64,000 nt of DNA from Thalassobaculum litoreum DSM 18839. GTDB taxonomy: Bacteria; Pseudomonadota; Alphaproteobacteria; Thalassobaculales; Thalassobaculaceae. Position 1 is the first letter of the stretch, and every line of letters begins with the position of its first letter. The position numbers and the translations under genes were made by a program. The DNA lies in contig NZ_FNBW01000006.1 in assembly GCF_900102465.1 (NCBI RefSeq), positions 1 through 64,000 on the forward strand. Reading direction: 5' to 3'. Shown here piece after piece: positions 37,367-45,511 of the stretch. The notes beneath the pieces are model-generated. The model ran no database searches. It had not been told where the DNA came from and worked only from the letters and a program-made list of their open reading frames with translations.

Positions 37367-37708
37367 TCACCATACCGTTATGTAAGACCAAATTGCGGCG
37401 ATTAACACCACAACAAACGATAGGCCTAAAAGAGCCACAGAGGTGTAAACAATCCAATCATAGCTAAAGAAAAGATATGATATTGCAGTTGCACTAGCTA
37501 AGACTCCAAATATAAATCCGGCCAGAGAAAGTCCCGCACGACGCAAAAATTGGGCCCGAACGGCACCCTGATGTTCTGTTTCATAGCTGTTGTACCCGGC
37601 AATAGCGTTGCCCAAAAATACCAGCGTAAAGCCTGCAAATGCGGAACCGCTGATGGCGACCCGGCTCGCAACATCAAGCAACATATTAGGCTCTGGACAG
37701 ATACACAT
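37367..37708 (-). CDS. Small membrane protein, first gene of the cargo operon
   Basis: 113 residues with about three hydrophobic segments: residues 16-38 (VAISGSAFAGFTLVFLGNAI), 54-76 (AGLSLAGFIFGVLASATAIS) and 86-110. No family recognised. The ATG at 37708 or the in-frame ATG at 37684 may be the start; neither has a clear Shine-Dalgarno. Tight packing with the next gene (four bases) suggests the products work together at the inner membrane. Confidence 0.65.
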   Translation of the reverse strand: MCICPEPNMLLDVASRVAISGSAFAGFTLVFLGNAIAGYNSYETEHQGAVRAQFLRRAGLSLAGFIFGVLASATAISYLFFSYDWIVYTSVALLGLSFVVVLIAAIWSYITVW

Positions 37709-37840
37709 CGATTATCTTATCCCCCGAATCGTTATGAATTTACGATTCGAGTTCAATCAACGCAAGAATAATATCGATTTTTGGTGGTTTGGTAGTCATA
37801 CCAGATAATGATTGTCACCCTATCTGGTGTCCGACCTCAC

Positions 37841-38275
37841 TCATCCCGTCACCCACTGCTTATACGTCCCTTCGCTCGGAACCTCCCGCGCCAAGCCCTT
37901 TGCGACTAGCTTGTTCATACATGACCCCACCCGCTTGCGGATCAGCGACACGGCCCGCGCGTCGTTCGGGTCCAGCCCGCGCCCTTTGACCACCTCTATG
38001 GCGATTTCCAGCGTGGTGACGGCGCTGTCCGCGTTCCTGAGCGCTCCTAGGACGAACCGCTGCATTTCCCCACGATAGGCCCCGTGACGGGCCGGGAACT
38101 GCTTTGGCTGCACCAGGGCTAGATCCTGATCCGGGGCAAACATGTGGATGGTGTGGTCTATGTGGTCCAGGTCAACGATCAGGTCGTTGAGGGCGCGTTG
38201 GTGGTGCTCGATCTGGCCGGATATCTCGCGGCGCTTCTCGATCAGTCCTGCGACTGTGTTGGGGCGTTCTGTCAT
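37841..38275 (-). CDS. Hypothetical 144-aa coiled-coil/winged-helix-like protein at transposon end
   Basis: The N-terminal half (about 8-45, VAGLIEKRREISGQIEHHQR) is a likely coiled coil. The C-terminal half (about 70-140, EMQRFVLGALRNADSAVTTL to GLAREVPSEGTYKQW) resembles a winged helix-turn-helix. Base composition is closer to the host than that of the neighbouring operon. It sits 43 bp from the right terminal repeat. Function unknown; an accessory or regulatory role in transposition is possible. An 8-bp-arm hairpin (37800-37828) follows it. Confidence 0.7.
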   Translation of the reverse strand: MTERPNTVAGLIEKRREISGQIEHHQRALNDLIVDLDHIDHTIHMFAPDQDLALVQPKQFPARHGAYRGEMQRFVLGALRNADSAVTTLEIAIEVVKGRGLDPNDARAVSLIRKRVGSCMNKLVAKGLAREVPSEGTYKQWVTG

Positions 38276-38343
38276 GCGGCAAGCATATGAAAAGCCTGGA
38301 AAAATTTTGAGGGGCTTCTAGGTGCATTTGCTACCTAATACCG

Positions 38344-38949
38344 GAATTCCCGCGTCAGGTGCTGGACGCCCTGCGGCAGCCGATCGAGACCGGGGAGGCG
38401 GTGATCGCCCGGGCCAATCACCACGTCACCTACCCCGCCCGGTTCCAGCTCGTCGCCGCCATGAACCCCTGCCGCTGCGGCCATCTGGCCGATCCGAACC
38501 GGGCCTGCTCGCGGGCCCCGCGTTGCGGCGGCGACTACCAGAACCGGCTGTCCGGCCCTCTGCTGGACCGTTTCGATCTGGCAATAGAGGTGCAAGCGGT
38601 GTCGGCGGCCGACCTGTCCCTGCCGCCGCCGGCCGAGGGCAGCGCCACCGTCGCCGCCCGGGTCGCCGCCGCCCGGGCGCTGCAGACGGAGCGTTACCGC
38701 CGCCTCGACCCGACGGGCGCGGTACGCACCAACGCCGATGCCAATGGCGAGCTGCTGACCGCCGTGGCCGAGCCGGACCCACCGGGCCGGGCGCTGATGC
38801 GCCAGGCGGCGGAGAAGCTGCAGCTCTCGGCCCGGGGCTATCATCGGGTGCTGAAGGTGGCGCGGACCCTGGCCGATCTGGACCGGGCGGAGACGGTCTG
38901 CCGCGTGCACGTGGCCGAAGCCCTGGCCTATCGCGGGCGCGGGGGATAG
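38344..38949 (+). pseudogene. comM: comM (YifB family), 3' half, disrupted by transposon
   Basis: This half resumes after the IS1595-family element with one target-repeat copy (38344-38351). It encodes RQVLDALRQPIETGEAVIAR, the cysteine-rich MNPCRCGH segment, sensor-type residues in LSGPLLDRFDLAIEV, and the C-terminal helical domain. It continues the frame of 33019-33941 exactly when the element and one GAATTCCC are removed. A separate start inside this half is not evident, so it is probably not translated as a functional protein. Confidence 0.9.
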
Positions 38950-39063
38950 CTGCCGGGGGTAGCGGAGGGATCGCCGGCCCGGCCCTTGACTTCGGTCGGG
39001 CCGGACCACCTTTGTGGCCGGGCGGGCCCGCCCCGAAGCGCATCTTGGGAGGCCATACGGGCG

Positions 39064-39612
39064 ATGCTCGCGTCGAGCTCGGACATATCGCGGCTGCTTG
39101 ACCGCGTGGCCGGCGGTGATCGGCAGGCCTTCGCCGACCTGTATGAAGCGACTGCGCCGAAACTCTACGGCATCATTCTGCGTATCTTGCGGCGACGGGA
39201 CGAGACCGACGAGGTGGTGCAGGACGTGTACGTGAAGATCTGGCAGCGGGCAGGCGATTTCGATCCGGCCCGCGCCTCCCCCATCACCTGGATGGCGACC
39301 ATCGCCCGCAACCGCGCGCTGGACGAGGTGCGCCGTGCGCGGGTCGCCACGGTCTCGGACGACATTGCCCTGGAACGGGCGGCCGATCCGGCGCGATCGG
39401 CCCTTGGCGACTTGGAGGCAGGTGAGGATCGGCGCCGGTTGGAGATCTGCCTCGACGCGCTGGAAGGCGAGCGCGGGAGCTTGGTGCGCCTCGCCTATCT
39501 GGACGGGCTGTCGCGCCAGGACCTTGCCGATCGGTTCGGCCAGCCCGTCGGCACGATCAAGACCTGGCTGCACCGCAGCCTGAAGCAGCTCAGGGACTGC
39601 CTGACGGCATGA
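39064..39612 (+). CDS. ECF-type RNA polymerase sigma factor
   Basis: A 182-residue extracytoplasmic-function sigma factor. Region 2 reads DLYEATAPKLYGIILRILRR then DETDEVVQDVYVKIWQRAGD; region 4 is GLSRQDLADRFGQPVGTIKT with a helix-turn-helix. The ATG at 39064 is used; the frame is open upstream. The stop overlaps the anti-sigma ATG (ATGA), and the operon ends with an exported DUF7282 protein. With a RskA-like anti-sigma partner it resembles SigK-type systems that answer envelope or redox stress. Confidence 0.92.
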   Translation: MLASSSDISRLLDRVAGGDRQAFADLYEATAPKLYGIILRILRRRDETDEVVQDVYVKIWQRAGDFDPARASPITWMATIARNRALDEVRRARVATVSDDIALERAADPARSALGDLEAGEDRRRLEICLDALEGERGSLVRLAYLDGLSRQDLADRFGQPVGTIKTWLHRSLKQLRDCLTA

Positions 39613-40358
39613 GGGAACGCGAGGACATCGAGCTGACGGCGGCGGAATACGTGCTCGGGACGCTGACGCGGGAGGAGCGGGTCGCCGTTGAGGCCCGGCG
39701 GACACGGGAGCCGGCGCTGGATGCGGCCATCGCCGTGTGGGAGCGGCATCTGTCGCCGATGCTGGACGACGTGGCACCGGTCGCGCCGCCGCCGGACCTG
39801 TTCCCGGCCATCGAGGCGGCCATCGCCGGACCCGCCCGGGAGGGTGGGGGCCAGGATGGAGCCCGGGTCGGAACCCGGGACGGAACGGTGACCGACCTCG
39901 CCCGGATGCGCCGCCGGCTCGGCCGCTGGCGCGCGGCGGCCGTCGGCGCGGCGGCGATCGCCGCCTGTCTCGCCGGCGTGCTTGTGGTCCGCGAGGTGAT
40001 CCTGCCGCCGTCCCGGACCTTCGTGGCGGTGTTCCACGACGGCGATACCCAGCCGCGCTTCCTGCTCTCGGTCGATCTGGAGAGCCGGGAGCTCACCATC
40101 CGCCCGGTCACCGCCGAGCCGGTGGCGGACAAGACCTACCAGCTCTGGATCGTCGGCGAGGGGATCTCCCCGATCCCGCGGTCGCTCGGCCTGCTGGAGG
40201 ACGTCTCCGGCACGACCCGCAAGCGCCTGGATCAGGTCGACCCGGCCCTGCTGCGCAACGCCACCTTCGGCATCAGCCTGGAGCCGCCCGGCGGCTCGCC
40301 CACCGGCCAGCCCACCGGTCCGGCCCTGCACGGCACGCTGATCCCGGCCGAGGACTGA
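39609..40358 (+). CDS. Membrane anti-sigma factor (RskA-like)
   Basis: 249 residues. The N-terminal cytoplasmic part (about 1-60, ELTAAEYVLGTLTREERVAV) is the sigma-binding domain, without the zinc-binding HxxxCxxC motif. One membrane segment lies at about 106-125 (AAAVGAAAIAACLAGVLVV). The periplasmic RskA-type domain contains KTYQLWIVGEGISPIPRSLG. It should hold the sigma factor inactive until regulated proteolysis. The ATG at 39609 overlaps the sigma gene stop. Confidence 0.9.
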   Translation: MREREDIELTAAEYVLGTLTREERVAVEARRTREPALDAAIAVWERHLSPMLDDVAPVAPPPDLFPAIEAAIAGPAREGGGQDGARVGTRDGTVTDLARMRRRLGRWRAAAVGAAAIAACLAGVLVVREVILPPSRTFVAVFHDGDTQPRFLLSVDLESRELTIRPVTAEPVADKTYQLWIVGEGISPIPRSLGLLEDVSGTTRKRLDQVDPALLRNATFGISLEPPGGSPTGQPTGPALHGTLIPAED

Positions 40359-40486
40359 TCCGCAAAAAATCGCGCGGGCCTGAAACCCGCCGCGAAATCC
40401 TCCGTATCTACGGGCGGCTTCGATGAGAGCCGGCGTCGGGCTCTGTGTCCGGCGCACCCGAGAACAGACGAACGAGGATTCACGAC

Positions 40487-40912
40487 ATGACCGTCAAATG
40501 CGCGAAACACACCCTGATCGCCTCCGTCCTCCTGACGGGCCTCACTCTGGGTGCCGCCCAGGCCATGGACCATGCCGGCGTCAAGGCGTCGGGCCAGTCG
40601 GTCGCCGAGGGCTCGGTGACCGCGATGGAGGTGATGGCGCCCGAGAACGGCTGGCTCGTCGTTCACCGCACCGGCGCCGACCACAAGCCCGGGCCGGTCG
40701 TCGGCTACGCGCCGCTGAAGAAGGGCGAGAACGCCCATGTCACCGCCCTGCTGTCCGAGCCGGTGAAATCCGGCGAGATGCTGATGCTCATGGTCCACAG
40801 CGAGGCCGGCGGCACCAAGACCGGCATTTTTGAGTACACCCTCGGCGCCAAGGAAGACGGCCCGATCAAGCCGGACGGCAAGCTGGTCATGACGGTGATC
40901 ACCGCCGAGTGA
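40487..40912 (+). CDS. Exported DUF7282-type protein
   Basis: 141 residues with a clear signal peptide (LIASVLLTGLTLGAAQA, cleavage near residue 26). The mature part shows the DUF7282 pattern: ENGWLVVHRTGADHKPGPVV, GYAPLKKGENAHV, MLMVHSEAGGTKTGIFEY. It probably acts in the periplasm; the biochemical role is unknown. The ATG at 40487 gives the signal peptide. It follows the anti-sigma gene by 128 bp and may be its target or a co-transcribed effector. Confidence 0.82.
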   Translation: MTVKCAKHTLIASVLLTGLTLGAAQAMDHAGVKASGQSVAEGSVTAMEVMAPENGWLVVHRTGADHKPGPVVGYAPLKKGENAHVTALLSEPVKSGEMLMLMVHSEAGGTKTGIFEYTLGAKEDGPIKPDGKLVMTVITAE

Positions 40913-40931
40913 CGGGCCGGCACCACTCAGG

Positions 40932-41005
40932 GTTGAGTAGTATAATTTTCGACGTTGAGTATTGATATACTCATACTCCCTCCCGGTTCTCAGATCGGGA
41001 GGGAG
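40932..41005 (+). promoter_or_regulatory. Palindrome plus Shine-Dalgarno-sequestering hairpin
   Basis: GTTGAGTA occurs at 40932 and 40954, and TGAGTAT-TGAT-ATACTCA (40956-40973) is a palindrome. A perfect ten-pair hairpin follows (CTCCCTCCCG, ten-base loop, CGGGAGGGAG; 40976-41005). Its 3' arm is the Shine-Dalgarno for the ATG at 41008, so folding would block that start. Confidence 0.5.
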
Positions 41006-41007
41006 AC

Positions 41008-41124
41008 ATGGCTCGGGTTGCGGCGGTCCTGGCGCTGCTATGGGTGGCGGCCGCAAGTCCGGCCGCCGCGCAGTTCCTGGTCACCGAAGCCTGCATGGGC
41101 ACCTGCCCCAACGGACCTGGCGGC
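41008..41124 (+). other. Orphan signal-peptide start, possible gene remnant
   Basis: A frame starting MARVAAVLALLWVAAASPAAA looks like a cleavable signal peptide and is followed by QFLVTEACMGTCPNGPGG. It has a strong Shine-Dalgarno. The frame then stays open antisense to the whole of gshB, which is not credible as protein. It may be the 5' remnant of an exported-protein gene whose remainder was lost, or a short secreted peptide. Only the segment before the gshB stop is reported. Confidence 0.35.
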
Positions 41125-42063
41125 CTACAGCTTCTCCTCGATCGCGTCCCACAGCATGGCGGGGACGTCGATGCCGTCGAACCGGCTCAGCTCCTGGATG
41201 CCGGTGGGCGATGTCACGTTGATTTCGGTCAGGTAACGACCGATCACGTCGATGCCGACGAAGATCTGGCCGCGCTTCTTCAGTTCCGGGCCGATGATCT
41301 CGCAGATCTCGTGGTCGCGCCGGGTCATCTCGCATTTCACCGCGCGCCCGCCGACATGCATGTTGGAGCGGGCCTCGCCGTCCGCCGGGATGCGGTTGAT
41401 GGCGCCCACACCCTTGCCGTCGACCAGGATCACCCGCTTGTCGCCCTGGCGGACCTCCGGCAGGTAGGTCTGCACGATGATCGGCTCGCGAAACATCTGG
41501 GTGAAGATCTCCAGCAGGGAGTTCAGGTTCTCGTCGCCCGGCTTGATGTGGAACACGCCGGCGCCGCCGTTGCCGAACAGCGGCTTGACGATGATGTCCT
41601 TGTGCTCGTCGCGGAACGCCTTGATCTCTTCCGGATCGTGCGTGATCAGGGTCGGCGGCATGACGTCTTCGAAATGGGTGACGAAGAGCTTCTCTGGGGC
41701 GTTGCGCACATGGGCCGGGTCGTTCACCACCAGGGTCTTTGGGTGGATGTGCTCCAGCACATGGGTGGCGGTGATGTAGGACATGTCGAAGGGCGGGTCC
41801 TGGCGCATCAGCACCACGTCCACATCGGCCAGGTTCATCACGCCGCGTTCGCCCAGGGTGAAGTGGTCGCCCATGACCCGGCGCACGTCCAGTTCCGCCG
41901 CCCGGGCGGTGACCCTGCCGTCGCGGAAGCTCAGATGCTTTGGGAGATAGTGGTAGAGTGTATGTCCGCGCTTCTTCGCTTCCAGCGCCAGGGCGAAGGT
42001 GCTGTCCGCGTCGATGTTGACCGGCTCGATCGGGTCCATCTGGATCGCGACCTCAAGGCCCAT
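41125..42063 (-). CDS. gshB: Glutathione synthetase GshB
   Basis: GshB joins gamma-glutamylcysteine and glycine using ATP. The 312 residues are of prokaryotic type with an ATP-grasp fold: [17 protein letters not shown] near 156-172 and the Mg-binding [20 protein letters not shown]. The N-terminus [20 protein letters not shown] is typical. The ATG is at 42063. In alphaproteobacteria gshB, yraN and the LpoA-like gene are usual neighbours; here the BON and SirB1-like genes lie between. Confidence 0.96.
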   Translation of the reverse strand: MGLEVAIQMDPIEPVNIDADSTFALALEAKKRGHTLYHYLPKHLSFRDGRVTARAAELDVRRVMGDHFTLGERGVMNLADVDVVLMRQDPPFDMSYITATHVLEHIHPKTLVVNDPAHVRNAPEKLFVTHFEDVMPPTLITHDPEEIKAFRDEHKDIIVKPLFGNGGAGVFHIKPGDENLNSLLEIFTQMFREPIIVQTYLPEVRQGDKRVILVDGKGVGAINRIPADGEARSNMHVGGRAVKCEMTRRDHEICEIIGPELKKRGQIFVGIDVIGRYLTEINVTSPTGIQELSRFDGIDVPAMLWDAIEEKL

Positions 42064-42150
42064 GGCTCTCTCCCCGTCTCACTCTTGGTGGATGCGTTGG
42101 CTTGGTGGGTGCGGCGTGCGCGTCAGCGCGACAATCGACCGGCGCGGCGG

Positions 42151-42999
42151 TCAGTTCAAGCGGGTTTGTATCGACGCCAGGAACCGCTCCATCTCCGTGC
42201 GGTCCTCAATCGCGCCATAGCCCGCCGCCAGGTAACTCTTCACGGCCTTGGCGGCGCCCAGGATTGCCCCGCCCTCCGCCAGGATCGCCGCCTCCTCCAT
42301 GACCAGTGCGGCCACGTCCGGCGCCAGGCGGCGCATCCGGGCCAGCACGGCGAGCCCGCCCTCGATGTCGTTGCTCTGCAGCCGGCGCAGCTTGATGTTG
42401 TTCTGCAGGCGTAACAGAACCAGACGGTCGGCGACGTCCCGATGATGCTCGGCGGTCAGGTCCTCGCCGGCGCCCATATGGCGCAGCAGGCTGCGCATGG
42501 TGCCGGCATCCATGGCCCGGCCACCGTGGAACGGGTCGAGGATGTGCCGGCCGCCGGGTCCGTCGACGCGGATCAGGAAATGCGCCGGGAAGCTCAGCCC
42601 GGCCGCGTCCCAGCCGGCCGCCCGGGCGGCGTGGCAGTACAGGATGCCGAGCGCCACGGGCAGGCCGCGGCGGCGGTCGATCACCGCGGCCAGGTCGGCA
42701 TTGATCATGTCCTCGTAGCTGTCGGTGTCGCCGGCATAGCCGAGTTCGTCGGCCATGAGCGACGGCAGGACCTGCGAGGGATCGCGGCCGGCCAGACTGG
42801 CCGCCTTGCCGGCGATCTCCTCCAGATGGGAGAGCTGGGGCCTCACCTCCGGCTCCGGGTGGGCCAGGACCGACAGGGCGAGCCCGAGCCGCGCCATGTC
42901 GAGCCGGGCGTTCGGATCGGCGGCGCATGCGGCGGCGGCCTCGTCCAGCAGCGCCCCCGCCGTCTCGACGGTCAGTCCGGCCTGCGGGTCTGCGGTCAC
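42151..42999 (-). CDS. SirB1-family (transglutaminase-like) protein
   Basis: 282 residues. The SirB1 N-terminal domain includes DSYEDMINADLAAVIDRRRG and [19 protein letters not shown] with the candidate Cys, then FPAHFLIRVDG with His and DPFHGGRAM with Asp. A TPR-like helical part follows (about 185-280). The function of SirB1 proteins is not established; the Cys-His-Asp arrangement suggests a transglutaminase-type fold. The GTG start at 42999 overlaps the BON-gene stop as GTGA. Confidence 0.87.
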   Translation of the reverse strand: MTADPQAGLTVETAGALLDEAAAACAADPNARLDMARLGLALSVLAHPEPEVRPQLSHLEEIAGKAASLAGRDPSQVLPSLMADELGYAGDTDSYEDMINADLAAVIDRRRGLPVALGILYCHAARAAGWDAAGLSFPAHFLIRVDGPGGRHILDPFHGGRAMDAGTMRSLLRHMGAGEDLTAEHHRDVADRLVLLRLQNNIKLRRLQSNDIEGGLAVLARMRRLAPDVAALVMEEAAILAEGGAILGAAKAVKSYLAAGYGAIEDRTEMERFLASIQTRLN

Positions 43000-43643
43000 G
43001 GGCGCACCGTCACGTAGTCGACCACGCCGCGCACATAGGGAATGTTGCGGGCATGGCCGATCGCCCTGCCGAGCTCGGCCTGGGAGCGGGCGATGCCCAT
43101 GATGTAGACGGTCTGGTTCACCACCTCGATCGAGTAGTTGATGGAGGCGATCTTGTCGTCGGCCAGCAGCTTGAGCCGCAGCTCGGTGCCGATCCGCGTG
43201 TCGCGACCGAAATCGGTCAGCGAGGACTGGTCGGTGACCTGCAGCTCGTTGATCACCTCGACCACGCCGTCGGCGCTCCAGGCGAGGCGGGTGGCGGTCA
43301 CCCGGTCCTCCGGATCCTCCACCGTGCCGGTCAGCAGCACCCGGCCCTGGTCGACGGTGAAGGAGACGTCGGCGAACAGGTCGTAGTTGGTCTCGAAGAA
43401 CTTGGCGTTGAGCTGCAGGCGGATGCGGCTGTCATCGACGGAGCGGGTGAAGCCCTTCTCGGTCTGCGCGGCGGTGGCGCCGGCGGCACCGGCACCCACG
43501 GCCATCCCCACGGGCGAGCATCCGGCCAGGGGCACCGCCAGGGCGGCCAGCACGATCAGCGCTGCGCCAAGGCGCGCGCGGGGGGAGCGGCGCGAGACGG
43601 GGCGGGGGAACAGGGGGCGCTGGCGAACGGGTTTCTGCGGCAT
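42996..43643 (-). CDS. BON-domain lipoprotein (DolP/OsmY-like)
   Basis: 215 residues with a lipoprotein signal ending PLAGC, followed by a Gly/Ala stretch and two BON domains (about 65-130, DSRIRLQLNAKFFETNYDLF; and about 140-210). Two-BON lipoproteins such as E. coli DolP act at the outer membrane. The ATG at 43643 is used; an in-frame ATG at 43673 would add ten residues. The stop overlaps the SirB1-gene start. Confidence 0.88.
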   Translation of the reverse strand: MPQKPVRQRPLFPRPVSRRSPRARLGAALIVLAALAVPLAGCSPVGMAVGAGAAGATAAQTEKGFTRSVDDSRIRLQLNAKFFETNYDLFADVSFTVDQGRVLLTGTVEDPEDRVTATRLAWSADGVVEVINELQVTDQSSLTDFGRDTRIGTELRLKLLADDKIASINYSIEVVNQTVYIMGIARSQAELGRAIGHARNIPYVRGVVDYVTVRP

Positions 43644-43697
43644 CGATGCGTACTCCAGTGACGTCGGTTCCATACTTAGGGGTTTCGCGGCCGTCCG

Positions 43698-44192
43698 TCA
43701 CCGGTTGTCGCGGTGCACGTCGACCAGATGGATCGGCAGGCGCCAGGGGCGCACGATCACCAGGTCCAGGCGTCGGCCCAGGCCGGACAGGGTCGGATCC
43801 CTGCCCGCGACCAGTGCCAGGGCGCGGGCGATGCGCAGCCGCTGTCGGGTCGAAACGGCATCGACGGCGGCGGCCAGACTGCGCCGGGCCTTGACCTCGA
43901 CGGCGACGAGAACATCGCCGCGCCGGACCACCAGATCGATCTCCCCGGCCGGCGTGCGTTCGCGTCGGGCGAGGACCCGATAGCCCTTCAGGCGCAGCCA
44001 GAGGGCGGCCCAGGTCTCCGCCGCCAGGCCCCAGGACTGGGCGCGCCGGCGCCGCCGGCGGCCGGCTGCCGCGATCCTGTCATCTTCCTGTGCTTGAGTA
44101 ATTCGGGCTTGAGTAATTGATGCTTGAGTGACGGAACTGGCGCTCGTGTCGCCACGTTTACTTGACGGCGCGTGTCGATTAGCGTCGGCCAC
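43698..44192 (-). CDS. YraN family protein (UPF0102, nuclease-like fold)
   Basis: 164 residues. The conserved part (about 52-150) contains GLAAETWAALWLRLKGYRVL, the PD-(D/E)xK-like GEIDLVV, VAVEVKAR, and VSTRQRLRIARA. Activity has not been shown for the family. The GTG at 44192 gives a ~50-residue Arg/Thr-rich N-terminal extension containing repeats of TQA (ASITQARITQAQ), encoded by a short DNA repeat GCTTGAGTAATT. The start codon is therefore doubtful. Confidence 0.85.
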   Translation of the reverse strand: MADANRHAPSSKRGDTSASSVTQASITQARITQAQEDDRIAAAGRRRRRRAQSWGLAAETWAALWLRLKGYRVLARRERTPAGEIDLVVRRGDVLVAVEVKARRSLAAAVDAVSTRQRLRIARALALVAGRDPTLSGLGRRLDLVIVRPWRLPIHLVDVHRDNR

Positions 44193-44251
44193 GGTCTGAC
44201 CGGCCAGATTTCAGGAACCCGTGGGTTTCGACCAAAGCGGAGGAAAGCTGC

Positions 44252-45505
44252 ATGATGAGGTTCCGGACACGGCGGGCGGGGCTTTTCGCGACGTTGGCCG
44301 TCATGGTTGCAGTTCTGGCGGCATGTTCAAGCGCAAAGCAGCCGGAGGCGCCGAGCGAGCGGGTCGAGACCGCGCCACCGCCCAAGACCTCCGAAGCCCC
44401 GCCGCCGTCGAGCCTGGATCTGCAGCCGAACCAGCCGGTCCCCGGAGGCGTCACCATCCCCGATCGGACCGGTCCGCCCAAGGTTGCGCTGCTGCTGCCG
44501 CTCACCGGCCGGGCCGCGACGGTGGGCAAGGCGCTGCGCAATGCCGCCGAGCTCGCCCTGTTCGACATCGCGACCGAGGACTTCGCCCTCGCCTTCTACG
44601 ACACCGCCTCCGACCCGCAGACCGCCGTCGGGGTCGCCCGCAATGCCATCAGCGAAGGCGCCGACATGATCATCGGCCCGCTGTTCTCCGATTCGGCCCG
44701 GGCGGTCGGTCCGGTGGCCCAGGCGGCGAACGTGCCGGTGCTGTCGTTCTCCAACGACCGCTCCGCGGCGGGCAACGGCGTGTGGGTGCTGGGACTGCTG
44801 CCGGGCGAGCAGGTCGAGCGGGTGATCCGCTATGCCGCCGCCAACGGCTATAGCCGCATCGGCGTCCTGGCGCCGTCCAATGCCTACGGGTTCGAAGCGA
44901 TGCAGGCGGCGCGGGACACCGCGGCGAAGACCGGGGCGACAATCAGCCGGATGCGGTCCTACACGCCGGGCTCCTCGACCTCGCTCTCCGAGACGGTCAA
45001 GAGCTTCGCGGCCGGCGGGGAAGCCGGCTACGACGCGGTCCTCGTGCCCGAGGGTGGGCAGAACATCCTCAATCTGGCGCCGCTGATGGCTTACTATGAC
45101 ATCGACCCGAACAAGGTGAAGTATCTGGGCACCGCGTTGTGGGCCGACCCTGCCCTGGGCCGGGAGCCGACCCTGGTGGGCGGCTGGTTCGCGGCCCCGG
45201 ACCCGGCCGGCCGCAAGCCCTTCGTCGACCGCTACCGCGCGGTGCATGGCGGCGCCCCCCACGGCCTCGCCTCGCTGGCCTATGACGCGGTGGGCCTGGC
45301 GGCCGTGCTGGCCCGCCAGCCGGATGGCGACGGCTTCTCGGTGGAGACCCTGACCCAGCCGTCGGGCTTCAACGGGGCCGACGGGCTGTTCCGCCTGCTG
45401 ATCGACGGGACCAACCAGCGCGGCCTCGCCGTCCTGCGGCTGACCGCCAACGGGTTCGAGCGGGTGGACCCGGCGCCGACCAGCTTCTCGGCGGCGATCA
45501 ACTGA
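44252..45505 (+). CDS. Penicillin-binding-protein activator (LpoA-like) lipoprotein
   Basis: 417 residues. A lipoprotein signal ends VLAAC (Cys25), a Pro-rich linker follows (about 30-70), then a periplasmic-binding-protein type I fold as in the C-terminal domain of LpoA (KVALLLPLTGRAATVGKALR, DMIIGPLFSDSARAV, LGTALWADPALG). LpoA activates PBP1A from the outer membrane in E. coli; the same role is inferred. The ATG at 44252 follows CGGAGGAAAG. The rsmI gene that usually adjoins it is not present here. Confidence 0.87.
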   Translation: MMRFRTRRAGLFATLAVMVAVLAACSSAKQPEAPSERVETAPPPKTSEAPPPSSLDLQPNQPVPGGVTIPDRTGPPKVALLLPLTGRAATVGKALRNAAELALFDIATEDFALAFYDTASDPQTAVGVARNAISEGADMIIGPLFSDSARAVGPVAQAANVPVLSFSNDRSAAGNGVWVLGLLPGEQVERVIRYAAANGYSRIGVLAPSNAYGFEAMQAARDTAAKTGATISRMRSYTPGSSTSLSETVKSFAAGGEAGYDAVLVPEGGQNILNLAPLMAYYDIDPNKVKYLGTALWADPALGREPTLVGGWFAAPDPAGRKPFVDRYRAVHGGAPHGLASLAYDAVGLAAVLARQPDGDGFSVETLTQPSGFNGADGLFRLLIDGTNQRGLAVLRLTANGFERVDPAPTSFSAAIN

Positions 45506-45511
45506 GCCGGC

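Larger units (their letters stand above)
33942..38343. mobile_element. IS1595-family transposon (4,402 bp) with passenger genes
   Basis: The ends are perfect 26-bp inverted repeats (33942-33967 and 38318-38343), starting CGGTATTAGGTAGC. The element is flanked by an 8-bp direct repeat GAATTCCC (33934-33941, 38344-38351), the target duplication size of the IS1595 family. The transposase is at 35904. Cargo: a delta-60-repeat membrane protein, a DUF6471 protein, a three-gene minus-strand operon and a 144-aa protein. Several cargo genes are clearly AT-richer than the host. Sharp ends and intact duplications point to a recent insertion. Confidence 0.95.

Noticed and set aside
41125-42414. Long plus-strand frame opposite gshB and the SirB1-like gene
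   Set aside because: Antisense open frames are expected in high-GC coding DNA; gshB is a clear family member. Only the signal-peptide start before 41125 was kept as a curiosity.
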